From positions 1 to 39,053 of the forward strand of contig JAUIFX010000020.1 in NCBI GenBank assembly GCA_030429865.1: a stretch of 39,053 nucleotides of DNA, in the 5' to 3' direction. A program made the position numbers and the translations under genes. How positions within the stretch are numbered: the first letter of the stretch is position 1; every line of letters starts with the position of its first letter. The notes under the pieces are model-generated. The model was not told where the DNA came from, ran no database searches, and saw nothing but the letters and a program-made list of their open reading frames with translations. The DNA is from Gammaproteobacteria bacterium. Lineage in GTDB: Bacteria; Pseudomonadota; Gammaproteobacteria; Ga0077536. Of this stretch, positions 31,653 through 39,053 are shown in pieces.

Positions 31653-33740
31653 ATGAACGGAACATGTCGATGGTTCGCCACCGGCGTGCTCGCCTGCGCC
31701 ATGCAGGCAGGCAGCGCCGCGAACGCGGTGGACGACAGCACGCTCAGCGCCGTCGGTGACGGTAGCGACTGGCCGGCCTTCGGCCGCAATTACTCCGAGC
31801 AGCGCTACAGCCCGCTGACCGAGATCAACACCGACACCGTCGCGCGCCTCGGTGTCGAGTGGGTGATGGACTTGCCGGGCGATCGCTCGCTGGTCGCGAC
31901 GCCCCTGGTCGTCGATGGCGTCATCTACTTCACGGGTTCGTTCTCCAAGACCCGCGCGGTGGAGGCGAAGACCGGCAAACTGCTGTGGGAGTACGACCCG
32001 CAGGCGATCGAGCACGCGGGCGATCGGCTGCGCATCATGTGGGACCAGAACAAGGGCCCCGCGGTGTGGGGCGACAAGCTCATCATCTCGACCATCGACG
32101 GACGCCTCGTCGGCCTCAATCGCCACACCGGCGAGAAGGTATGGGAGACGATGACCATCGACCCGCGCCGCGCCTACTACATCACCGGCGCGCCCAAGGT
32201 GTTCAAGGGCAAGGTCATCATCGGCAACGGCGGCACCGAACAGGAAGCCGCACGCGGCTACGTCACCGCCTACGATGCCGACACCGGCGAGCAGGCCTGG
32301 CGCTTCTGGGTGGTGCCCGGCAACCCGGCCGACGGCTTCGAGAACGAAGCGATGGAAATGGCCGCCAAGACCTGGACCGGCGAATGGTGGAAGCACGGCG
32401 GCGGCGGCAACACCTGGCACGGCATCACCTACGACCCGGAGTTCGACCAGGTCCTCATCGGCACCGGCAACGGCAGCCCGTGGAACCAGAAGATCCGCTC
32501 GCCCGAGGGTGGCGACAACCTCTTCCTGTGCTCGATCGTCGCGCTCGACGCGGACACCGGCGAGTACAAGTGGCACTACCAGACCGTGCCCGGCGAGACC
32601 TGGGACTACAACTCCAACATGGACATCGTGCTGGCCGACCTGAAATACGGTGACCAGACGGTCAAGGCGTTGATGCACGCGCCGAAGAACGGCTTCTTCT
32701 ACGTCATCAACCGCGAGAACGGCGAACTGCTCTCGGCCGAGAAGCTGGGCAAGGTGACCTGGGCGAGCCACGTCGACCTCAAGACCGGGCGGCCGGTGGA
32801 GACCGCCGGGGCGCGCTACGAAGACGGCGAGGAGCTGGTCTGGCCGAGCCCCTTCGGCACGCATTCCTGGCACGCCATGTCCTACAACCCGAATACCGGG
32901 CTGGTCTACATCCCGACCATCGAGATGCCGGCCGTGTGGAAGGACGACAAGGTCGACTTCACCGCCTGGCAGCCGCCGCATTTCTTCGTCAACGTCGGTG
33001 TCGAGTTCGGCACCGAGGACACGCCCGCCGATTACGGCGAGGCGTTCCTCGTCGCCTGGGACCCGATCAAGGGCGAGAAGGTGTGGAAACACGAACTGCC
33101 GCCGCAGTGGAATCCGGGCACGATGACGACCGCCGGCAACCTCGTTTTCGAGGGCCGCGCCGACGGCAAGTTCGTCGCCTACCATGCCGGGACCGGCGAG
33201 ATCCTGTGGACCATCGATCTCGGGCACGGTATCTCGGCGCCGCCCGTCACCTACAGCGTCGACGGCAGGCAGTACGTCTCGCTGCTGGTCGGCTGGGGCG
33301 GTGCCGGCCTCATCGCCGGCACGCTCGCTGCCCAGCACGGCTGGAAGTACGGTGTGCACCCGCGCCGGCTCTACACCTTCGCGCTCGACGGTGACGCCGC
33401 GGTGCCGCCGTCGCCGCCGCCGGCCTGGGCGACGCCGGTCGACCCGAAGGATTTCGTCATCGACGACGCGCTGGCCGGCTACGGCCAGCATATCTATGCC
33501 CAGTCGTGCTTCCTGTGCCACGGCGGCGGCGCGGTCTCGGGCGGCAACGCGCCGGACCTGCGCGAGTCGCCGATCGTGCTGTCCAAGGCCGCGCTGCACG
33601 ACGTCGTCGTCAACGGCGCGAAGCGCATGAACGGCATGCCGCGTTTCAAGCACTTCACCGATCGCGAACTCGACGCCCTCATGCACTACGTCCGCAAGAT
33701 GGCGCGCAAGGCGAGTACCGCAGTCGCCGCGAACCCTTGA
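31653..33740 (+). CDS. PQQ-dependent quinohemoprotein alcohol dehydrogenase (methanol/ethanol type)
   Basis: This is a 695-residue periplasmic enzyme with a signal peptide (VLACAMQAGSAANA). The eight-bladed propeller binds PQQ; W-motifs recur as GKLLWEYD, EKVWE, EQAWRFW, EYKWHY, EKVWKHE and GEILWTID. The catalytic base is Asp318 in GETWDYN. The residue two after it is Asn, not the Asp seen in lanthanide-dependent members. A cytochrome c domain closes the protein, with CFLCH (Cys619, Cys622, His623) and Met662 in NGMPRF as the likely sixth ligand. The adjacent Cys pair normally over PQQ is replaced by Ile128-Met129. The ATG at 31653 was chosen because the signal peptide begins there and GGGGAG precedes it. 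Confidence 0.92.
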   Translation: MNGTCRWFATGVLACAMQAGSAANAVDDSTLSAVGDGSDWPAFGRNYSEQRYSPLTEINTDTVARLGVEWVMDLPGDRSLVATPLVVDGVIYFTGSFSKTRAVEAKTGKLLWEYDPQAIEHAGDRLRIMWDQNKGPAVWGDKLIISTIDGRLVGLNRHTGEKVWETMTIDPRRAYYITGAPKVFKGKVIIGNGGTEQEAARGYVTAYDADTGEQAWRFWVVPGNPADGFENEAMEMAAKTWTGEWWKHGGGGNTWHGITYDPEFDQVLIGTGNGSPWNQKIRSPEGGDNLFLCSIVALDADTGEYKWHYQTVPGETWDYNSNMDIVLADLKYGDQTVKALMHAPKNGFFYVINRENGELLSAEKLGKVTWASHVDLKTGRPVETAGARYEDGEELVWPSPFGTHSWHAMSYNPNTGLVYIPTIEMPAVWKDDKVDFTAWQPPHFFVNVGVEFGTEDTPADYGEAFLVAWDPIKGEKVWKHELPPQWNPGTMTTAGNLVFEGRADGKFVAYHAGTGEILWTIDLGHGISAPPVTYSVDGRQYVSLLVGWGGAGLIAGTLAAQHGWKYGVHPRRLYTFALDGDAAVPPSPPPAWATPVDPKDFVIDDALAGYGQHIYAQSCFLCHGGGAVSGGNAPDLRESPIVLSKAALHDVVVNGAKRMNGMPRFKHFTDRELDALMHYVRKMARKASTAVAANP

Positions 33741-33744
33741 GGCG

Positions 33745-33780
33745 CCCGCCGCGGCCCGCTCCGGGCCGGGCCGCGGCGGG
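33745..33780 (+). terminator. Strong hairpin after the PQQ dehydrogenase gene
   Basis: Thirteen-base perfect GC arms (33745-33757 and 33768-33780) lie immediately after the stop codon, with a 10-base loop. No T tract follows, so this is a terminator-like structure that may act with Rho or protect the transcript end. Confidence 0.55.
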
Positions 33781-33806
33781 GCCGCGCCGGCAGGCGCGCG
33801 CCGGGG

Positions 33807-33836
33807 TTCTCGGCGCGCGGCCGGGCTGCGTACAAT
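33807..33836 (+). promoter_or_regulatory. Candidate ettA promoter
   Basis: A -10 of TACAAT at 33831-33836 (five of six consensus) has a weak -35 (TTCTCG, 33807-33812) 18 bases upstream. Start near 33843 would give a leader of about 225 bases, containing two hairpins. Confidence 0.4.
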
Positions 33837-33849
33837 AGCGGGCTCGTGG

Positions 33850-33895
33850 CGCGGCGCCCTTCGGCGCCGCGACGTCACGTCCGTCATGCGGACGT
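33850..33895 (+). promoter_or_regulatory. Tandem hairpins in the ettA leader
   Basis: Hairpin one has 9-base arms CGCGGCGCC/GGCGCCGCG around CTTC (33850-33871). Hairpin two has 7-base arms ACGTCCG/CGGACGT around TCATG (33877-33895). Both fall near the start of the predicted transcript and no gene is visible in this leader. Confidence 0.4.
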
Positions 33896-34066
33896 CCGGC
33901 TCGAGTCGCGGGCGGCGCGGCCCTGCCGTCTTGGCACGGCGCGGAAGCACTCGCGCCGCCGCGTCCATGACATCCGACATTCACCGCAGCGCCGACCCCG
34001 GCCCCCGTCCCGGGCGTGCACGCTGTGTCCACGTTCGGCAGCGGATGCTGCCGCAAGAGGTAACCG

Positions 34067-35740
<1,674 letters not shown>

Positions 35741-35875
35741 GGTGCTGCCCGGCCGGGTGGGGGCAAGCCGCCCGTACCTGGCCGCTGCATCGGGAGCCTT
35801 CCGGCGGTGGGCGGATCCGGTACCATGCGCGGACGGCGCCCGCCGCGGGTGCGCGCGTCCTGACGAGGGGAGACG

Positions 35876-37087
35876 ATGGACAAGCAGCAGTTCTACGCGA
35901 ACGCACGCGATGACGTGCGCGGACCGCTCGACGGCGTGACGGTCGTCGAGGCCACCACCACCTGGGCCGGTCCCATGGCGGGCTGCCTGCTCGCCGACCT
36001 GGGCGCGACGGTGATCAAGGTCGAGCACCCGGCCGGCGAAGTCTGCCGCCTGTTGCCGCCTTACCTGCCGGATTCGAAGCTGACCGTGCCGCACGAGACG
36101 GTCAACCGCAACAAGAAGAACGTCTCGCTCGATCTCAAGCTGGACGAAGGCCGCCGCCTGTTCCTCGAGCTGTGCAAGGGCGCGGACATCGTCATCGAGA
36201 ACTTCAAGCCGGGCACGCTTGCCGGCTGGGGCTGCGGCTACGCCGACGTCGCCGCGGTCAAGCCCGACATCATCTACGTCTCGGTCAGCGGATTCGGACA
36301 GTTCGGACCCTACGCCGAGCGTCCCGGGTACGATCCCATCGCGCAGAACTTCAGCGGCTGGAGTTCGATCAACGGCGAGCCGGGCGGCGGTCCGACCAAG
36401 GCGCCGACCTTCCTCGGCGACGACCTCGGCGGCATGAACGGTGCGCTGGGCGCGCTGGCCGCGTTGCATCACCGCAACCGCACCGGCGAGGGGCAGCACG
36501 TCGACGTCGCGCTGGTCGATGGCCTGATGTTCCAGAGCAACGGCCACCTGACGTCCGGTGCCCTGGGCGTGCCGATCCCGCGCATGGGCAACCAGTTCGC
36601 GATTGCGGCGCCGGTCAACGTCTACGAATGCGCCGACGGCCGCGTCTACGGCGGGGTCATTCTCGACAGCCACTGGAAGGCGCTGTGTGCGCACCTCGGG
36701 CGCGCGGATCTCGCCGGGCTCAACGCGTCGCAGCGGCTCGAGCGGCGCGACGAGCTCGACCGCGTCGTCGCCGACTGGTGCCGGGCGCACACGACGGCGG
36801 AAGTCGTCGACCAGCTGGATTCCATCGGGCTTGCCATCACGCGTGTGAACACCTTCGCCGAATCCTGTCACAGCGAGCACGTGCAGGCGCGTGACATGCT
36901 GCAGAAAACTCGCCTTTCCGACGGCAGCGAGGTACCGCTGACCGGCCCCGCGGCGAAGTTCTCGCGCACGCCGACGCGGGTCCGCGAAGCCGCGCCGACG
37001 CTCGGCCAGCACAATGCCGAGATCTACGGCGCGCTCGGGCTCGATGCCGACGAGCTCGCCCGGCTCAAGTCGGCGGGCGTCATCTGA
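35876..37087 (+). CDS. CaiB/BaiF family CoA-transferase (class III)
   Basis: This 403-residue enzyme transfers CoA between carboxylic acids through an aspartyl-CoA intermediate. The N-terminal PLDGVTVVEATTTWAGPMAG and LLADLGATVIKVEHP are family signatures, followed by NRNKKNVSLDL and IENFKPG. The catalytic Asp is Asp182 or Asp183 in LGDDLGG. The length matches the family (about 400). A GAGGGGAGA ribosome site precedes the ATG. It is followed at 37 bases by a RidA-family gene, probably in one transcript. The substrate is unknown; carnitine, oxalate, bile-acid and mesaconyl types all exist. Confidence 0.92.
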   Translation: MDKQQFYANARDDVRGPLDGVTVVEATTTWAGPMAGCLLADLGATVIKVEHPAGEVCRLLPPYLPDSKLTVPHETVNRNKKNVSLDLKLDEGRRLFLELCKGADIVIENFKPGTLAGWGCGYADVAAVKPDIIYVSVSGFGQFGPYAERPGYDPIAQNFSGWSSINGEPGGGPTKAPTFLGDDLGGMNGALGALAALHHRNRTGEGQHVDVALVDGLMFQSNGHLTSGALGVPIPRMGNQFAIAAPVNVYECADGRVYGGVILDSHWKALCAHLGRADLAGLNASQRLERRDELDRVVADWCRAHTTAEVVDQLDSIGLAITRVNTFAESCHSEHVQARDMLQKTRLSDGSEVPLTGPAAKFSRTPTRVREAAPTLGQHNAEIYGALGLDADELARLKSAGVI

Positions 37088-37124
37088 GCCCGCTTCCACG
37101 TCTGTGCCCCCACGGAGTACGTCC

Positions 37125-37520
37125 ATGACCAAGCGCATCGTTCCCGCTTCCATGCAAGGTTTCTACGACGATTACCATTTCGCACCGGCCGTCGTCGACG
37201 GCGATCACCTGCGGGTGTCCGGCGTGATCGGGATCGATCTCGCCGCCGGCACGGTGCCGGCCGATCCGCAAACACAGTTCACCCGCGCGTTCGACAATCT
37301 CGCCGAGGTGCTCGCGGCGGGGGGCACGGATTTCGCCGCGATCACGGAGATGACGACGTTTCACGTCGGCCTGCGCGAACACCTGGCCGTGTTCATGGCA
37401 GTCAAGGACCGCTACGTGAAAGAGCCCTACCCGGCGTGGACGGCGATCGGGACGCCGGAACTCGCACTCGAGGGGGCGCTGGTCGAGATCCGCGTCACCG
37501 CGCGGGTCACCGGCGGCTGA
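37125..37520 (+). CDS. RidA/YjgF family protein lacking the catalytic arginine
   Basis: This is a 131-residue trimeric-type Rid protein. Family blocks are DHLRVSGVIGIDLAAG, TQFTRAFDNLAEVLAAGG, the central EMTTFHVGLREH, and YPAWTAIGTPELALEGALVEI. In canonical imine deaminases the last block carries an Arg (Arg105 in E. coli RidA); here the corresponding position appears to be Glu in TPEL. It is therefore probably one of the Rid subgroups without imine deaminase activity, often tied to catabolic operons. A GGAG ribosome site precedes the ATG. It follows the CoA-transferase by 37 bases. Confidence 0.88.
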   Translation: MTKRIVPASMQGFYDDYHFAPAVVDGDHLRVSGVIGIDLAAGTVPADPQTQFTRAFDNLAEVLAAGGTDFAAITEMTTFHVGLREHLAVFMAVKDRYVKEPYPAWTAIGTPELALEGALVEIRVTARVTGG

Positions 37521-37590
37521 CACGCCGGCGCGCCGGCGGGTATCCGCCCGTCAGCGCGCAGCCTGCGGGGGCGCCCGGCCGGCGGCGGTT

Positions 37591-37995
37591 TCAGTCGAGC
37601 GGTATGACCTCGTCGGGACTGTGCGCGATGAGCGCGGCGACGAGCCACTCGCCGTCGCGGCGCACCAGCGTGTAGGTGGCGCCGAGCCGTTCGAGCACGG
37701 CCTCGCCGGCGTGGCGGACCCACAGGATGCTGGCCAGGGCGGTAGTGTCGCCGAGCAGGCGGACGTGCATCCGCTCGACCTCGCTGCGCGTCAGTCCCTG
37801 GTCGCGCAGCGTTGCCATCATGCCGCCGAAGACCTGCTCGAAGGTGTCGTCGTCGGTGATCGCGATGACCGCGTCCGGTGTCGTCAACTGGCACGGCAGG
37901 TGGAAACAGGCGCGGAATGCCGGCAGGTCGAATTTCGGGAAGACCTCGGCGATGTGGTCATAGTGGGCCTTGATTTCGGCCAGGGCGTCGCTCAT
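37591..37995 (-). CDS. NTF2-like/SnoaL-like small protein
   Basis: This is a 134-residue single-domain protein. The N-terminal helix (IKAHYDHIAEVFPKFDLPAF), the strand LPCQLTTPDAVIAITDDDTF and the C-terminal sheet (TTALASILWVRHAGEAVLER, ATYTLVRRDGEWLVAALI) fit the NTF2 cone fold. No catalytic residues can be named: members include isomerases, dehydratases and simple binding proteins. A GAGGAG ribosome site precedes the ATG. It converges with the RidA gene. Confidence 0.75.
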   Translation of the reverse strand: MSDALAEIKAHYDHIAEVFPKFDLPAFRACFHLPCQLTTPDAVIAITDDDTFEQVFGGMMATLRDQGLTRSEVERMHVRLLGDTTALASILWVRHAGEAVLERLGATYTLVRRDGEWLVAALIAHSPDEVIPLD

Positions 37996-38020
37996 GGCTG
38001 CTCCTCGGAATGAATGGGTC

Positions 38021-38045
38021 GTGCCGGGTCGCGCGTGCCCGGCAC
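38021..38045 (-). terminator. Hairpin downstream of the glycine-zipper lipoprotein gene
   Basis: Arms GTGCCGGG and CCCGGCAC enclose a 9-base loop, about 90-110 bases past the lipoprotein stop codon and just before the NTF2-like gene's start. No T tract is present, so the function is inferred from position. Confidence 0.4.
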
Positions 38046-38131
38046 GGCGCGAGGCATGGCCGGCGCGCGCTCCAGGTTAACGCAGGCGCCGCCCGCGCGC
38101 TGCCGGCGGCGCCGGTCGTCGCGGTTCGGCG

Positions 38132-38557
38132 TCAATTCCAGCCGCTCAGCTCGTAGCCGCGCTCGCGCAGGCAGCGCTCGACGAAGTTACGGTAAGCCGG
38201 GTTGGGTGCCGGCTTGGCAAACAGCCGCTGCAGCAGGCTCGCCGTGGCGCCGGTCGCCGCGCCGATGCTGGCGCCACCGAGCACGTCACCCGCGATCGCG
38301 CCGCCGACGGCACCCGTTGCCGCGCCCAGCGCGCCACCGCGCGCGGTAGCGCCAACGGTCTCGCCGGCGGCTGTCGCCTCGGGCGTGGCGCCGGCATTCT
38401 CGGCCAGCTGACGGCAGGCCGCGATGTCGGCCTCGACCTGGGCCTGGCCGGCCTGTTGCGCGTGAGAAGTGGGGTAGATGACCGGCTGGGTCGTGCTGCA
38501 GGCGGCGGCTGCCAGCAGGCTGGCCAGCAGGGCGCCGGTATGGAGCGGCTTCGGCAT
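38132..38557 (-). CDS. Glycine-zipper lipoprotein
   Basis: This is a 141-residue small envelope protein. The signal peptide ends in a lipobox LLAAAAC, with Cys20 as the lipid-modified residue. The middle (about 66-105) is a glycine zipper: GGALGAATGAVGGAIAGDVL followed by GGASIGAATGATA, which inserts into or along a membrane. The C-terminus (FVERCLRERGYELSGW) is the tail seen in many small glycine-zipper OM proteins. Residue +2 after the Cys is Ser, so outer-membrane localisation is expected. The ribosome site is weak (GGGAAAG). Confidence 0.88.
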   Translation of the reverse strand: MPKPLHTGALLASLLAAAACSTTQPVIYPTSHAQQAGQAQVEADIAACRQLAENAGATPEATAAGETVGATARGGALGAATGAVGGAIAGDVLGGASIGAATGATASLLQRLFAKPAPNPAYRNFVERCLRERGYELSGWN

Positions 38558-38656
38558 GCGTTCTTTCCCTGGGGATGTGCGGAATCTGGTTGGACCGGGC
38601 TCATTCTCGCATGGCGTCGCTGAACCGCGCCTGACCCGGGCGCGCGCGTGCGCCGC

Positions 38657-39053
38657 TCAGTGCGGTGGCGCATCGTCGAGCCAGCGCCCGAATTCCTCGG
38701 GCGCCATGGCCGCGGCAATGTGATATCCCTGAACCTGGTCGCAGGCCAACTCCTCGAGCAGCTCGAGCACCGCGGCCGATTCCACGCCCTCGGCGACGCA
38801 GGTCATGCCGAGGCTGTGCGTCATCTCGATGCTCGACTTCAGGATCGCGCGGTGTGCCGGCCGCTCGGCGGCATCGGTGACGAAATTCTGCGCGATCTTG
38901 AGTTCGGTGAACGGAACCCGGGTGAGCTGCCGCAGGTTGGAGAAACCCGTGCCGTAGTCGTCGACGGACAGGCCGAAGCCGCGCATGCGCAGCCGCGCCA
39001 GGTTCTCCAGCGCCGGGGCCAGGTCCGCCATGGCGGCGGTTTCGGTCATCTCG
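38657..39053 (-). CDS. EAL-domain c-di-GMP phosphodiesterase (5' end cut by window edge)
   Basis: This is the C-terminal ~132 residues of an EAL domain; the frame is open at the right edge, so the N-terminus lies outside. Visible catalytic blocks are EMTET, VDDYGTGFSNL with the metal-binding Asp pair, ELKIA, AEGVES and VQGYHIA. The resemblance to the RocR/VieA type (LRMRGFGLSVDDYGTG, LTRVPFTELKI) suggests a response regulator with a receiver domain upstream. The Asp of the usual LKID is Ala here. Activity is uncertain because the rest of the active site is outside the window. Confidence 0.85.
   Translation of the reverse strand, partial: EMTETAAMADLAPALENLARLRMRGFGLSVDDYGTGFSNLRQLTRVPFTELKIAQNFVTDAAERPAHRAILKSSIEMTHSLGMTCVAEGVESAAVLELLEELACDQVQGYHIAAAMAPEEFGRWLDDAPPH

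Noticed and set aside
31653-33740. Lanthanide-dependent methanol dehydrogenase (XoxF-like)
   Set aside because: The residue two after the catalytic Asp is Asn, not Asp, and a cytochrome c domain is fused, as in quinohemoprotein alcohol dehydrogenases.
31635-33980. 781-codon open frame on the minus strand opposite the PQQ dehydrogenase
   Set aside because: It is an antisense shadow caused by high GC: no domain is recognisable, the sequence is Arg/Val/Asp-rich, and the plus-strand enzyme is unambiguous.

Overview
The window is about 39 kb of very GC-rich DNA (roughly two-thirds G+C by eye) from a free-living Gram-negative proteobacterium. The markers are a DegP-type periplasmic protease, an outer-membrane beta-barrel protein ending in Phe, a glycine-zipper lipoprotein, an AsmA protein, EttA, SelO and a periplasmic PQQ dehydrogenase with a cytochrome c domain. 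A gammaproteobacterium, or a close relative, fits best; the species cannot be named from sequence alone. Gene density is high, most starts have clear Shine-Dalgarno sequences, and several gene pairs overlap by 1-4 bases. I found no rRNA, tRNA, CRISPR array, prophage or insertion sequence.

Layout. 1-591: 3' part of a DUF599 membrane protein (minus). 592-1005: spacer with three REP-like palindromes and a terminator. 1006-4770: degP-like protease (minus), divergent from an OmpR-type regulator and its histidine kinase (plus). 4783-5641: glutamine amidotransferase behind a 45-codon ORF (minus). 6016-9280: GNAT-nitrilase fusion, beta-hydroxyacid dehydrogenase and DUF2461 protein (plus). 9330-11495: surE, then a second REP-like cluster, then a MEKHLA protein overlapped by a FrnE/DsbA-type oxidoreductase gene (minus). 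11600-12982: epoxide-hydrolase-like enzyme (plus) and a cupin (minus). 13321-16464: acyltransferase-3/SGNH O-acyltransferase (plus) converging on a methyltransferase with Cys knuckles (minus). 16567-17514: a predicted sigma-54 promoter with a candidate activator site, then an unusual protein with three copies of GGWMVAAA. 17670-20017: luciferase-like monooxygenase, carboxylesterase and OsmC protein (minus). 20081-23868: tightly packed catabolic-looking operon (SDR, two MaoC-fold proteins, PQ-loop-like membrane protein, VOC protein, second luciferase-like oxidoreductase). 23914-30533: beta-barrel protein behind an AT-rich palindrome, then an operon selO - phosphodiesterase - AsmA (all minus). 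30640-33740: DUF364 protein (minus) and a PQQ alcohol dehydrogenase (plus). 33807-37520: ettA with a structured leader, CaiB/BaiF CoA-transferase, RidA-family protein. 37591-39053: NTF2-like protein, glycine-zipper lipoprotein and the C-terminal part of an EAL-domain protein, cut by the window edge (all minus).

The 20081-23868 operon, the CoA-transferase/RidA pair and the two luciferase-like enzymes suggest breakdown or remodelling of acyl-CoA or hydrophobic substrates, with the PQQ enzyme oxidising alcohols in the periplasm. The protease/two-component divergon and the selO operon look like envelope and redox maintenance. The most unusual locus is the GGWMVAAA-repeat gene with its predicted sigma-54 promoter. 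The next most interesting are the two clusters of GTGTCWGACAC palindromes, the AT-rich palindrome over the beta-barrel promoter, and the PQQ dehydrogenase that lacks the usual adjacent cysteine pair.
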